Assembly: GCA_008360975.2 (NCBI GenBank)
Contig: CM039179.1
Span: 52,310,561 to 52,374,560 of the forward strand
Reading direction: 5' to 3'
Length of the DNA: 64,000 bases
DNA from: Lichenostomus cassidix
Taxonomy: Eukaryota > Chordata > Aves > Passeriformes > Meliphagidae
The notes beneath the pieces are model-generated. The model saw only the letters and a program-made list of their open reading frames with translations. It had not been told where the DNA came from and ran no database searches. Every line of letters begins with the position of its first letter. The first letter of the stretch is position 1. The translations under genes were made by a program, and so were the position numbers. This document shows, one piece after another, positions 12,288 to 27,200 of this stretch.

Positions 12288-13437
12288 CACTTTTTGCAAC
12301 TTCAAGCTTGGAGCCTGGTTGCCCTCTTTTCATGCGTCCTCCTGGCAATGTCCTTATCTCAAACCCATGACAGAAATATGACAGAAATCTTTGATCAGTC
12401 AGTAAGAATTAAAGTAATGTAAATTATGTTATCCAAGGCAGAAACAAAACTTGAAATGCTTATATGAACTAGATGAGGTATTCCATAAGCTCTGAACGAC
12501 AAATATGAGACAAATGTGTAGATAAAAGTGAAAAATGAGAGGCAAGTAATTTCAGCTCGTCAAAAACTTTTTACTTGTAAAAAGACTTTTAATACCTATA
12601 GTGCAGAAAATTAGCAAGAAAATTAATGGTAAGCAACAATGAAACTGTTGAAATAATAAGCTGTGATTCATAAGAAGCTAAGTGTGCAGAAAGTCACAGG
12701 AAAAACACAATACAATATAAAACTGGCATCTTTCCAGGGTCCAAGATTTTTATATTGTGTAAGAATTCCTCCTTTTGGTCCACACTTTCATAATCTGAGT
12801 ACATTTGGTAGATGTATCTTAATACCAATTGATCTGCACCATTTTGTTGTTTTGAAGCAAGTTTTACTGTGACAAGTAGTCTTTCAATATTTTATCATTC
12901 ATGATTTTATTATAAAACAAAGCTGGTTTTTTCAGCCATGTATTTTCTTTCTATGAAAGGATATTGTACAGAATAAAAGTACTTCACACAAACAGAGCAG
13001 TATGCTTGATCTTGGATTGTGAGAGCTGACCTTTCTCTTAATAGCATTTAAGACAAGACATGATGCCACTCTGGGATGGGTTATTGGTGTATAGGATGAC
13101 TCTTCCTGGGACCAAGCTGTTGGTTTATAGTTAGATTTTGGGAAATACACCTACCTGAGAGAAAGACATATTTTCATAAGTCCTGAAGGTTTAGAATATC
13201 ATGACTACTTGTAACAACTCCTGCTGAGTTTCTTCTTTCCTCCTTTAGTGGCTTATGGGAAGCATTTGAGAAGTACTTGTGCTATTTTTCCAGAAGCTTT
13301 CAGGGCGGGATTTTTCTTTTATATTTGAGTTCCAAGATGAAAAGTTTAGGAGTTCCATAAGTTCCTTCTGATTAATCATGTTAGAGACTCCCTGTTAGAC
13401 TCATTTATGTAGTCTCTGCTGCCCAGGCTTAGTGCAG

Positions 13438-13452
13438 TTTTTTTTTTTTTTT
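13438..13452 (+). repeat. T-run
   Basis: Fifteen consecutive T residues. Confidence 0.85.
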
Positions 13453-16400
13453 GCTTTTTACTTTCATAAGTACTTGGTTACACTCTCTTGACATTGTATA
13501 GATTTTTCTCTCCAAGAAATAGAAACGCTGACTTCTGTTTCTGACTGTTGTTTGTTTGGAGGTTTTTGTTAATATTTTCAAGCAGTCACTGTCAATGTTT
13601 GGAGCAATGTCTGTGCTCACAATTCATTCTCGTGGGGACATCCAACCTGATTTTCACTGCTGTTATTTTTGCTTTTTGTATTTTCATGGGAAGCTATGTA
13701 AAGATTTTGGACTGATTATGAATAAAAAATTAACAAAGGATATGGAAGCAAGCATCCATCTGTGACTAATCAACGGGAAGAAAAGAAAATGACAGAAAAA
13801 CAGAGGCCAAACATGGAGAGGACTACCAGTTTGAGGAGGCCTAAACTCAACATTTTTTTGTCAGCATTTTGCACTGACTGCTAAGGCCATTCTGCTGCAG
13901 TTCTCAGCTGCAAGGATGTGCCTGCTACCAAGCTATGAAAAAGTAAGTTGGAGTGTATCAAACCAGCAGTATGCTCCTTACAGTGTAGGACCACCAACCA
14001 GAACTAGGTACTACCTCTGCATGGTGTACTACTCCCTGCAAGTTACCTCCAGCAGCTCCTTTCCCTCACCATTCCTCATCTCTCTCAAGTGATAAAGAAA
14101 TAAATCCTCTCAGAAGATTTTGCTCATTAGAGCAGGAATATAATTTTTCCCAGAAGGGTCTGGATCTTTTAAATCCAAATTGATTGGACAGGCTCTACAG
14201 ATAATAGGCAGATGAATAAAATTTACAGAAGCCCTGAATGTGTTTTTTATTTTCGTTACAGAGGCTGATCCTGTGAAAATGGAATATCAAAACCCCAGAT
14301 GAAAAACCTTTATTTATATAGAATTTCCTTCAAAGGGGATTTTACCATGCTCCATGCACAGCTGGGACTGTGCTGCTAGCTTGCGCAAAATTAAGGATGA
14401 TTTCCAGATTCAGTGTATTAGCTGGAAAACTGGAAAGATGAGAGCCTGTTTTGAGGTTGGGTATCACTGAATAGACCTTGCTTGAATCTATACCTTGTGC
14501 TGGACTGGAAAGAAAGAAGATTGGGTTGGGGGGGGCTGACATTTTTTGGTGACATTTAAAATATATAACTTTGATTCATTTCACAAGAGGTTTGGGCCAA
14601 GGATCAAAGCTATTTATGGAAGTAGAAATGACATCCTGTACTTCTAGCAGGAGAACTAGTGGATGACTTTGCTATGACCCGTTCTCCAGGTGTCCACAGA
14701 GTAAATAACAAGGATCTAAGATGATTTTTCCGTCCAAACAGAAACACAGAAACACTGTTCATTCATCACTGTCTCTAAATGCATACAGAGAAGGCAGACA
14801 CCTCCTTGCTATACACCTTCTCCTCCCCAGTGTTAGCAATGTCGTATAACACAGATATGATAACATTCTCCTCTAACTCATTTTGCAGGCAGCAATCAAT
14901 TTTAATTTCTTTCTCTTTCTACACTGATGTGAACCCCCTTAAGGTTTTCAGTATATATAAAATAGACCATAAATAAATGTGGGTCTCATTTGAAGTTTTA
15001 GATGGTCTAATGTATGTTTATCTACAATTTTCTGTCAATGTTGCTCTATACTTTAATCCATGCATCTGTCCATTTCTTTTTTGCCAGAAGTTAATCTCAG
15101 CTCTGTAGTAAAATGTCAGACCTGAATACAAGCTCTCTTTGAGAGTAATTCCATTCATTAAGTCTTGTCATTCCCTCAGAAGACCGTATTTCCAAACAAT
15201 TAAAAGAATATATTAAAAGAACATTTGATGTAAACAGCCGTAAAATAATTACAATTTATCTACAGTTAATTCTTTGTTTATTCACTTTTAACAGCATTTT
15301 CCTTATGCTTTTTTGTATGTTTCTTTCCATCTATCTTTTGGGTTAATAATATGTAGTAGGGTTTCCTATACCTATACCTAACAAACTACTGGAGTTGGAC
15401 AGTGTATAGTTTTCATTTTATTGTGTATATTTGTGTTTGTGAGAAATGCAGAGAGCACTACAGAGCTGAAACAATAGCCCAGCATCTTTTTCATTATCCT
15501 TAGGAAGGGACAGGGATGCATGTATTGGGACTGGGGAGAGGGGAAAGTGCTGCAGAAATGAAAGATTAGCCAATAGCCTCAAACGGCCAATAATACCATT
15601 CACCAAATCAGCTTAAGCTAATGGAGTCTTGATGTTTCTTTACAAATAGTCTCTTTCTCTTATATATTTCTCTGATTATATTTTAATCAGATGCAGGCAG
15701 GTATGTGCCCAGAGAATAAATGCTGCTCAGTGCACTTTAGAATACTTTTTAAACTTGGAAACACAATGGATGGGGAAAATCTTTCTTATCCAAAATGCAC
15801 CCAGTCTGATCACATACAGGAAAAAAGTTGAAGTCTACTCAGCCTTCTATAAAAGTTAAAATATTGTCCAAGGTCATCTAAATAGTCACACAAAGAAAAT
15901 AATTTCTCATAATCCTTGGTAATCTCTTACTTTTCATCAACACTTCCAGAACCGAGAATTAGTTTTAAAATGTTTATAAAATATTTTAGATATATCTTCC
16001 TCAAACATTAATAAATTGCCAGAGAGTTTACCAATGGCATTTTAGCTAACTGTAATTCTTTACTAACTTAATCATAAAATCTTTTAAAGACTTGTTAAAC
16101 TTATTCAATGAACACTATTAATAAAGTACTAATAACTTAGCACATTCAGTAGGAAATAGAAGGTATTATTAACATAGAGTAAAAAGAAATAAGAAGCATC
16201 AATTAAATTTCCTTATCATGCTTCAGGCTTTAATTTTCTGATTACAGTATTGGTGTAATTTTTTATTTCTAAAGTCAATGTCTGAGGAACAGATTGTTGT
16301 AGAAAGGACTAAATTTTATGAATCTTGGAGAATTGCTGTGTATTTGGTTTTATTCTCCTAGGGAGATATTAATGACTTGAAAAGGCAATTTCTTGCTCTT

Positions 16401-17910
16401 TAATTTAATTGTTTATAAATATTGTGCATACATGTACACCTTTGTATATATAACACAAAAAGTAGGCATGTTGCCTATGTAATGTTCATATCACATAACC
16501 ACATTGATTTTGAACTTCTACAATGAGTGATCTTCCATCACTGCTTTAGAAGACAAGAAACTCCATGTAAAAACTTGTGACTTAATTTCATGGTTATGAA
16601 GCTAGTTGATCACATTTTACCAGAAAACTTAATGTGCTACTTTTTTTTTTGTAAAAAAGCCTACCCATTAGCAGGTCTATGGTATTCTAAAGCAGCCTCT
16701 GGAGGTCAGACACGAAGCTCTAGAACAACTCAGGCAGCTGTACCAAGCCTTCAGCAACCACTCACTGTAAAAGGAATTCAGGTACTGGTGGCTGTAGCTC
16801 ATTTGCCCAAACACAGGTGTCTAATACCATCTGAGATGCCTGTCTTCACAAATTACACCTGTTTTCCAGCTGTGTATCACACTGGTTTGTTCCACTAGGA
16901 TGTGTCTACTACCCTCAAGCATCTGCAATGCTGCCTGGCACCTAAATGTATGCAAAACTTGTTTTCACTTTGACCTGAGTCTCACCCATACTGACTCATT
17001 GAGTTGTCTGCACTACAGAAATTAATATAATGTACTCCTTTAAATCTCAGAGGAAGACATTTGTTTTGGAATGAAAGAGTTGTGCATTTCACAGGAGAGA
17101 GAAGACTTTGTTGGCATCACATTTTAAATGAATTAATTTTTTTCCTCTCTCATATTGCCTTCCCCATTTCAGAGAGATGTCTACTTTGTTTTGTCTTTCT
17201 TGAACAATTTAATTAGGTGAGAAGAAGCCACTGCTTCTACTGTAAATGTGTCAAGGAAAATGTACATACTCTTAATATAAAATCTCATTTTCCCATTTAA
17301 GACATCAACAGTGCAACGGTGGAAAAAGTTGTGTCTTTTATCTTTCCTTAAAAAAAAAATAAAATAAAAAGGAAAAACAGGACAGAAATATATGCTTGAA
17401 CTTTTTAGAGTTTTCTGAAAATCAGCCAGTAGCCAGCGGAGCTGAGCAGAAACATTCAAATACCTCATCTAAACTTAAATAGTCTTGGGCATAATTAATA
17501 TAAATTACATTCCTGATATTTTTCAGGTTTCTTCCTTTCTCATCTTAACTTTTCATCTGCCAGAAGAGTAAGTGTTTTCCTGATAATTAATCCACATAAC
17601 TCCTTGAAATTTCTCTTACTCCTAAGAGGCTAGATGAGCCTTTATCTCAGAAGACAGACATCCTTCTGAGCTGTTTACTAAGTGAATGAGAATTTCACTA
17701 CTTATTACATAGAAAATACAGTTCTGTTAACCTTTCACTCAGACTGCTGTTATCTAAAGCCATCTATCTACAAATGCACAAGGGCAGAATATTTCCTCAG
17801 TAATACATTCATTGCAACAATCAAGAATAAAACAGGCTTCCTGACAGAGGATATTGAGCATCTTGCCTTCATCAAAATAGAACATCACCAGCTCTTTTCT
17901 GCTCCAGACA

Positions 17911-17951
17911 CAAAAAGAAAAAAAAGAAAAAAAAAGAAAAAAAAAAAGAAA
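17911..17951 (+). repeat. A-rich tract, (A)nG interruptions
   Basis: Runs of five to eleven A are separated by single G residues. It reads as a decayed poly(A) or an A-rich low-complexity tract; no retrotransposed sequence is recognised upstream. Confidence 0.8.
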
Positions 17952-18608
17952 CTTTCACTTAAAGTGTTGCAGGAAAACTGGTATCTAATTAGTAGGCTTT
18001 CCCCTGTGGCCTTACTATTATATAATAGTCTCTACACAATTGATAACTTATTAAACAATTCCCTGATTTCCTTCATGAAAGCAAATTGAATGTCTTTTCT
18101 TTTGGTTATGTTATTCCAGGGTTAGTGATCCAGCTCACCTCTAGGCAACATAATAGAAGTGAATCATTTTTTTGATCATTATAGTTTCAGCTTCTGCTAA
18201 TCTTCCTGTAATTATTTTTTCTGTGTTTGGAGATTGAAAGATGGGCTGTAGCCCTCACCCCTTCCAAAGGAGATGATTATTTATGCTTCCTTCCTTGCTA
18301 AAGTTGATCTCCAACTTTCATTTTTGATATTAGCTTTCATGTGTTTATAAATACATAATCTTACAAGTATTATTCTTCCACAAAGAAGACAACATATCAG
18401 TTCATTTGAGAGTTTTCCTTTTACAGATTTATTTTGGGCTTTCCTCATTGGTTTGGATCAATATATTTCAATTTTATTAGACCTTTTTTCTCCATATGAC
18501 AGAAACACTGCCTGCTAATAAGACAATTTAAATGGCATGACAGAATTTCTTCATGTGATATATTTCCATATTTGGTTATCTTCTGTGTAAAGTGGAGTTA
18601 TGTCGAAA

Positions 18609-18631
18609 TTTTTTTTCTTTTTTTTTTTTTT
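18609..18631 (+). repeat. T-run with one C
   Basis: Homopolymeric T stretch interrupted once by C. Confidence 0.85.
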
Positions 18632-21207
18632 AATTGAGGTCTTTAAGCAAATTTCATCCAACATTTCCCAACCTGCTGCTTGAGACATTATGAAAGTGAT
18701 TTTATTATCCAAAGCCGCACCATGCACCCTGATAATTCCTATGTAGATACAGATACAGGCACATAACTCTCAGTGTAAATTACTGCAAATAGAAACCCTT
18801 TAATGCTGAGGCAAATAATAAATCAAATTAGTACCTTTGACTATTGTGGTTTTGAAGATTTTGAATGGATGACCAGGAACTCCCAAAATGGAAATTTAGC
18901 CATGTGATGTTTAAGTGGTAACAAATGAGTAAATGCCATAGGATATCTTTGTTAAAGTGTATTTTCACTTATATATTTTTGTATTCTTAAAAGAAGATAC
19001 TAAATTATATTATATTAAGCAGTGCAATGGCCAAAACTGGAAAGAAAGGGAATGCCTGTTTCAGCTGTTTCCAACTATTCTAGTTATCAGGCTATGATGG
19101 GGGAACAAACAGATCAGCAGGATGAATTTTATAGAATAAGTTATTCCATGTACTACTACTAGTAACTTCCAAAGGTTTTTTCCACTTATTCTATGAAGAG
19201 CTTTTGTGAGATGAAGAAAGGCATAGTAACTAGTTTTGTTCTGCCACTGTAGATTTTGTATATTTACATACACCATATACACACACAGAGAAAAATTCTC
19301 TATTGAGCCACCAAGTAACATTTTTTTAGCTGCATCTTCAACACAGGAATTCAATTAATCCGTGCAAAGATTATTCTGAAGTAGCAATCAGAAGATTTCT
19401 CTCTGTTCTTTTTCTCCTTTTCCGTTCCTTGATTTTGAATAAGGGAACCGAAGCGTTACAGAATTATTTCTTTCCAGTTATTACTTCATTTCCCTGCTGG
19501 ACTCATCATTCAAGGATCATTCTTAAAAATCAGTTAGTGAACTCAAGTTTTATGTTTTGTCTGTCAACTGTGTGGAACAACTACTGCTTATAGGTAGGAA
19601 AGAGCCCTCAAGCAAACCTGCCATCACTATCATGTATGTTTTCACTTCATATTTACTGGCTTACAGCTGGATTTGCTTGGGTTTGTTACCCTGTTGCTTC
19701 TGTTTCCACTTTGTATGTTTTTCATTATAAATAATGGGTTTTTTTAGACAACATGGGAATAATCCAATGACTGCATGTAATGCAGAATAATTCTTTATTT
19801 CTTAATTGTAATGTATTTTGCTTTATTTTCTCTTAGTTTTGTGCGTACAATTTTATTGCCAGATTATACTAGATGTATAATTTTTAGAATGGAACAGCTG
19901 GAGTATGGATTCACCTTTGTGTGTTTGAATAGATTGTTAGTCTTCAAAGAATAATGCAGAGGGGTTTTGTGGTTTTTGGTTTTATGATTTTTATATCCTG
20001 CAAAAAAAAAAATCAGTAATGTAAACATGTGGCCTTTTATTTTTGCATACTCTGTCTGTCAGGAGCAGTAGTCATTCATCATAGAAGAAAGAACAGAACT
20101 AAATAGAACTACTTTGTGACGTTGACAAATTTATCAGCCAAGCCAAGTATATTTTAATGAAAATATTCAAAATATTGGTAGGTAATTCTATATATTTCCA
20201 GTCTGTTTCCTTAATAAGTGAAATATAAACAGGCTTTTTTTTAAATTCTGACATAGAATATTGCAACAAATGCAGAGATTTTTGATACGTCAAAACCTAA
20301 AAGGACAGAAGTATGATTCCAATGTGTACTGCAAAAGCACCTATTAACAATTACTTCTGAAAACATTAAATATTATTAGTTTAGAAACTGGTCAAATTTA
20401 GATATTACTGTATGCTTCCCAGGTAAAACTGTAGAAATTCCTGAAGCTGAAGCAAGTTCATGTCAGATTCCCTCAAATGGTCCCATAGTAACAGAGGTGA
20501 GGGACAATGGACCAAGAGCTCCTCCACAAGTAGATGTGGAAAGTTCCTTCTCTTGGTTTAGTCAGAAGGGAGTATATACCAACCAACTAATGGTTTTCTC
20601 CACATGAAGGCTCTTATGCTTATATTTTAATGTACCACAAATCATTTCATGTAGCTGCCACTGTTGATACAAAGAGAATACTAAGAAATAATATTTTTCA
20701 TCACTTCTCCTGTCTTAAATATATAAATAAAAACCCTTTTGATGTCTCTCTGAGCTTTATACTCATCCTGAAGTTTAATTGCCACTAACAATTTCTTTAG
20801 CACTTCCAGGTAACTGCTCTCTTCTTACTCAGTTTTCACTGTGGGGATGCTGGCATACATTAAACAGTAATTTTTGTGTGCTCTGTAAAAATTAAACCTA
20901 GAGTAATTTTCGTAAGACTCTGCAATTAAGAAATTGTAAAGCATTCTCATAGAATAAATATAAAAGAAAATTTGTGTGGATTTCTTTACTACCTGAGCTA
21001 GTTATTCAGCAAATGTTTCAGTTTTAATCCATAAAATGACCTCTGTGGATCAAGAAACTATTAGGTTTAGAATTTCTGCATTTGTTATTTGGCCAAGTAT
21101 TTTAAAGCAAACATTCACTGTCAATTTCCACAATTATCATTCAGTACATCTTGATTGCATTTATCTTTTCACACAATCAATAAGATTGTAAGAGTTTAAA
21201 AAGTTGT

Positions 21208-21283
21208 TTTTTGCTTTTTTGATTTTATTCTAAAACTGTATTTTATTTTTGCTTTTTTGATTTTATTTTAAAACCGTATTTTG
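21208..21283 (+). repeat. 38-bp tandem duplication
   Basis: 21208-21245 and 21246-21283 are the same 38-bp word with three differences. Both copies start with T-run plus GCTTTTTTGATTTTATT. Confidence 0.85.
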
Positions 21284-24200
21284 ACAAGTATTTGGGGCTA
21301 TGTGTTATGTTAAAACTGATTTTACAGGTAGTGGATCAAGTGTTAAACAATTGTTAATTTTGCATTTACGTATAAATAGTATACATATATAATATGGATG
21401 GATCACACTTAAAAAGATGGTTTTTAGAATAACAGGTCAAACTACTGTGCATTGTAATGCATATTACAGAGTTGGAAATCATTAACTTTTGTATCAAGAA
21501 CAGAAAACTACTTTTTTTGTGTACAATATGCCCAAAGTCATGTCACTAATCTTATGCCCCAAATGCCTTCCCAAACATGGCAGGAAATATCCTCTGTGGG
21601 GAAAATAACATACAATCAAATTTAAACAGTAAGTATTCTAAAGTAATTTAAAATATTCAAATTTAAAATTTTCAAAACATCTGAAATATATCTGAATCTT
21701 TGGAATGTTTGGCATGTTTAGGAATCTGCAAATATTTCTCTGAGCTCTTCATATATGATAAATCCATCTCTTCTTGTTCACTGTGTTGTGGCTTGTTCTC
21801 TCATCATTCAGATATTAGACAAAAAAGAAATAAGAGAGAGGAGAAAAATATCCAGAACACCACTGCTAAATAAAACCTAAAACCATTGAAGCTATTTTAA
21901 CAAAATAATTTCCAAATTGTTTTATTCAAAATGATAGATAAATGACCAGACTGTAACATTCAACCTCTTTGACTTTGTCTTAATATGTGCTATAGAAATC
22001 AAATAAAGATTCAATCTCTTCCTTCATGTTTAGTATTCCCATTAAATAAACAGTTATTTAAATACAGATCTTTCCTATGGTGAGAAAGGCAATGTAAAGC
22101 ATTTATATCTTACTTGAGATGCAAATTTTTTTGTTCCTCTTCCAACACAAGCCAAAAGCAAGCTATAAAAATGCTTTATTAAATAGGTGAATGGGCAGCA
22201 AAGCCATATGAAGATGACATCTTCTAATTACCTGCAGTGCATCTGCTAATAAACTGCCAAGGCTCACAAAAAAAGCACTTCCAGGATAAAAGCCAGGACA
22301 ATTGTAAAGGCTAAATTATTAATTAATATCAGGCAGCTATCATAACTTGCTGGTTTCTTGCCAGGATACAGCATGTTGTTGGCAGGCTTAACAGGAAGGT
22401 TTCTCATGAATGCTGAGGACTATAATAAATCTTAGAAAGTTCTAATTTTACAGAAACCTGCTGCAGACTTCCTTTGTGGCTAACAGTCAGACTGAAAAAG
22501 CTGTAATTGTCACAGATATTGTAATTGTCTTAGATATTAAGATATTAGCTTTAAATTCAGCACAATGAATAATTTCCCAGAAACTATAAGTAAAAACTAA
22601 TGTTTTGGTTAATGAGTTCTCTATGCTTTCATAACATATTTATCTGAAACCAAAATGTCTTCAAATCATGACCTGCAATTTCAATTTTTATAATGAATTT
22701 ACCTCTGCCCTTATTAACACACATTCTGGTCAACAGACATCTGGTAAGATACATTGTTACCTAAAACTTTAGTATGATGTTTAGTGCTAAGTCCAGCCTG
22801 GGTTTAGAGTAATAATTTAATCAGGCATCTCATGATACTTGTGGTTTTTAATGAACTAGAGTCCTGAGATGATCACTGGCAGTTAATTCCCTACCTGATG
22901 GGGAAAAGGATATCTTGATTGAGGTAAAGAGTATATTTATTAAACCTGCCAGAGGCTAACAAAAAGATGTGATATTTCTTGCTGATGTCTTCAGCTGCAT
23001 CATGACTCAAAATACAGAAGAGTTCATGCAGGTGTCAAGTTTCATACACCTATCTCAATTATGCCCACATGTAAAATTAATAAGAATAGGACAAGAATAT
23101 TTTATTATAAAAGGAAGTGAAGAAAGGAGATAGATAATGCAAGTCAGACCTGCTTAAGTCATTATTTCAAAAGGGGACATTCCAGCCTAATTTCCTCAAC
23201 TTCCTGAGATGAGCAATGAATGAGACAGGACCAGACACAGAATTTAGATTATTTTAGAGAAAATTATATGTTCTGTTAATTTTCCTTTAGAACTGACATA
23301 AAATAATCTTAATGTCGTATTTCATACATTTTGAGAGAGCATTGTTTATGATTTAGCAAGAGAAAAACCAGGAAATAAGTAATATGTTGTTTATTGTCTA
23401 TATTAGGAGTCATTTTACTTTGGATAACAGAAAAAGTTGTCTCACAGAGATATATCACTAGATATTGTTTCCACGTTATATTCTGTAGGTTTGTTTATTT
23501 TCATTTGTACGGACAAAACAAATGAAAGTCAGAAGTAAAATTTTTAAGTGTTTAACATGATAAAAGCTAAGTCTATATTAAGTGTTTAGACACTGAACTT
23601 TGAATACAGTCTAGTTAAGTTCCAGCTATTTTAAGTTCATATAAATTCTGTTCATATAGGATTGAGACTTATAGAGCCTAAGATTTATCATCATATTTTC
23701 TATTTCCTGAAGCACATAAGATCTTAAAATTGAAATCTCCACTATTATGCACATTTAATTAACTGAAGTTCATAGACAATAACAAAAGTTTGATTGCTGA
23801 AAATGTGCAGCTATATTCAAGAGACTAGGGTTTTCATTATGAATCAATTAAAATTGGTTGAACCTGTGTCAAATCCAATGTGACACTGGGAAATGTTTCA
23901 TATAAAGTTTTCTCCAAACATCTATAATAACAGTTCCACCAGAGAACGTAAATCCAACACCAATTCGTGTTCAGAAAAATTTTCTGGTTTTAGTTAATGT
24001 TCCTAGCCCAATTTTTATATATTGATGTGTATAAATGTATGTGTTGTCTAAATATATGCATATATGTGACTGGATTGTGGTTCATGTAGTGCTAGGAAGA
24101 CAACAGATGACCTCTCACAAAGACAGCAAACAAGATTCTTTTTCTTTCCTAATGATTTCAGTTCAGAAGAAAAAAACAAGCCAAACCAAAACAAAAAAAT

Positions 24201-27200
24201 TCCCAAAATGAACCATACAACCTAACAGTGATTTTTTTTTTTTTACTTGTTTCCTGAGGTATTTCAAAGCACTTCAGAAACAGAAGTCTAAAGCCTCTGA
24301 ACCGTGCTGACCTCTGAAAGGCAGGGAATTGCCTTGAAATACGTACTTACTTGTTCAATGGTTGATTTGGGAAGATAAAATGCTGTCTAAGGCTATAGGA
24401 AATGACCTCTTACATATTTTATAATGTCAAAGGGTATGAAGTAGACATGTTGGGGCAATGGTGCACCTATTATAAACGACATGGTGAAAATAACCTGCCA
24501 GACTGTTTACCTGTTTGGACTTGAAATGAACTTTACACACATGTCTTATAAGAATGTGTTAAATGTTTGTTCAATTAGTGCTTCATTTGAAAAAGTAAAG
24601 CCTTAGATTATGAGCTAATCAAGTTTCTATAGCAGTTTGATAAAAAGGCTTCCTTGGCTTGACTGATCTTGACTGCTCAGATGAGTTTCTCCCTTTCTGA
24701 TTTTTATTGTTTTTTCATTGATTCAAAATAACCTTTCTAAAAATAGCTCTCCAGGGAGAACTGAAATTTGTTCCAGTAAGAAACAAACCTTTCTTGAACA
24801 GAAACAGTTTGAGATCAAGTGTGAAAACAGAATAAAACTGAGTTTAAGCATTATTGCAATGAGGTGTCCTGCATTTTCTCTGAAACAATTTCACATTGTT
24901 TTTCAAATATACTTTGAAAGAGATGTTTTCTGAACAAGAAAGCAAAGAATTTAAGCAATGACAAAAGAAAACTTCAGTGCTGAGAACTCCTTTTGTTCAA
25001 AAAAAACCCCCAGAATATAAGGATTTAAAAATTCCTTTTTCTTATGTCCTTTCTTGTTACTTTCTTAACAACTATTTGTTAGGAACTTGAATTGCCAACC
25101 TGATGATTTCTATCTTTGACCAGAAGTAAAATTCTGAGGGAGAAAAACAGGTAGCAAAAAGCCTCACTGACTTCAATTATTATGTTTCATTTCAACTTGT
25201 AAACCTCACAAATATAAGAAAATTTATATTCTCCTTTTAAAAAGCAAAGGTGATAAAGTCTTAAATATTTATTGGTGGGGGGAGGAATTACAAGGTTTGG
25301 AGTTTAGAAGGCAGAGTTATTTGGGAAAACCTGCCCATGAGAGGAAAAACAGACCAGTTGTTACTCTCAAAAATCACAAGAATTGCATTTTATTTTTAGT
25401 TGAGCAGTGGGATAACGTTAGTCAGAGACACAGACTCAGTCTAGCATGGCACTTAACAGATAAAGCAGCAAACAAGCAGTGTTGTGCCATGCCTACTGCT
25501 ATACGTCAGTGCCAAAACACGAGGTGTCTAAACACATGGCGGAATGTTTTGAGCTGGAAAATATTATCAAGGATTTAGGCTTGACAGTACTCATAGATGA
25601 GCAGTTTTGTAGTAAGTACTCTCTTTTCAACTGCTAGAAATCCGGTTAACCCTACAATTTCTAAAAGATGCTTAATTTTACATTATAGTAATGTGGCAAG
25701 CATTGGACAAAATTGTTTCAATTCCTTTCCAGTGAACTTGAGCAGAAACTGGAAAACAGCTATATTAACAGAAGCACCCTGACATTCAGAAACTATTACA
25801 AAAATAATTTCCTCCATTTCATTACCCATTCCCAGCTATCCACCACACACACATACCTTGCCTTGCACATCTTTACTGGAAATAAATGTGGTTTGCAATA
25901 CAGTAATAAAATTCAGGATGAAGAGTGAATTCAATTCCAGGGTAAGACTAAGATCAGAAATACAACTCAGCATCATTCAGTTTGCTTAGAGCCAGCAGAC
26001 ACAGAGTAGACAAATTCTGAAATCAGGGATTATACCAACACTCTAAGCCTCACACAACCAATGAGATATTACTGCAGAGCACCAATGCCATTAGAGTTAT
26101 GAGTAAGGAGGGCTTGCAGTTTAAAAAAATAACTTAAGTACTCTAAAAATCTGCATCCTTAGAGTATCTTGAAATTCGCTATGCTTCATATGCATGTCAA
26201 GTCCTATTTGCTTTCTGTATCTGGGGCAAACACAAGCAAGAGGCAGGAAATTTAGACCAATAGGTATGTCCATATACATATATAACTATAGGATATACAA
26301 ATAGTTATAAAGCTATATATACAAATGTGTCATATATAAAAAGTTGTGGATAAAGTTATAAATATATATGTATATACATCAACTATGTAAGGTTTCATGT
26401 GCTCCTAATAATTTTTTTAAGCAGATCTCAATTTGTCAACATTTATCCTCACTAATACAAAGCATCTGATCTCCATTTTGAGGCACACTACTAAAGAAGT
26501 CGGGAAGACATGTCTCAAATACTTCTTTTGCCAGGGAATTTAAATAGATGTATGTGGTAAGCCCAGGCAAATTTTTCCCTGTTGTCACTGCTGATAATCA
26601 AAAGGATCTCTCTGCATCACTATTGACAAACAAACAGAATGTTAAAAGATAACTACTACTCTGATCCTTGCTGAGGCCATAGCGTTATGACTCTGGAAGT
26701 CAGAAGGCAATGTAAGCTTAACTAGATTCTGACTTACCCAAGATATCAGTGAGTACGTACTACAGAATATTAAGTTTTCATAGCAGTTCATATTTGGAAA
26801 GACATTAAGTGTTAACACCAGTTCACACACACAAAATGTGAGCTTACAAAGCTTATATGCCTTTTGGAAACAATGGAACTGCTGTTACCAACAAAATCTG
26901 ATTTTAAATTGCAAAAAAATCCAATAATTTAATTTCATCAGCTCAGAAATGGCTTGAATTTCCACTGTGTTAAAACACTGCTATGCAATAGTGACACCTT
27001 GCACTCAATGAAGTGACACTCCTAAAAATTTATATGTGCAAGCACTACATCCAGTCCACATTAGTAAACTGTTCACTATAAATAACAATAGAAATATTTA
27101 AGGATTTCTGAAATAATGTTTCAGAGATAATGTTTCAGATATTTAGTGCCTAAAGCATAGCCAATAAATAACACTGTTCATGTTTGCATAGCATAACCAT

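Larger units (their letters stand above)
11062..12372 (+). mobile_element. long solo LTR of an avian endogenous retrovirus (about 1.3 kb)
   Basis: The element starts TGTGGTGGTTTTG and ends in CCCATGACA, again TG...CA. The flanking pentamers are GATAT (11057-11061) and GAAAT (12373-12377), which would be a target duplication with one mismatch. The segment is clearly richer in G and C than both flanks. A TATA-like 'catatttaag' lies near 11333-11342. Late in the element ATTAAA (12282-12287) is followed by a T-run and a 'ttcaagcttggagcctgg' block, the usual layout of an R region with poly(A) signal. Several blocks resemble passerine LTRs that I recall. No gag, pol or env sequence adjoins it, so it is a solo LTR. 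Frames of up to 150 codons on either strand inside it are not credible genes. The exact right boundary is the least certain point. Confidence 0.7.
12373..21207. other. long unique AT-rich block without recognisable genes
   Basis: About 8.8 kb contain only scattered homopolymer or A/G tracts (13438-13452, 17911-17951, 18609-18631). The frame at 17682-18089 (135 codons) runs through the A-rich tract and is lysine-rich for that reason alone. No CR1 or LTR sequence is recognised. Confidence 0.5.

Noticed and set aside
17682..18089. A 135-codon frame
   Set aside because: It runs through an A-rich tract (lysine run), and the rest shows no domain or codon preference.
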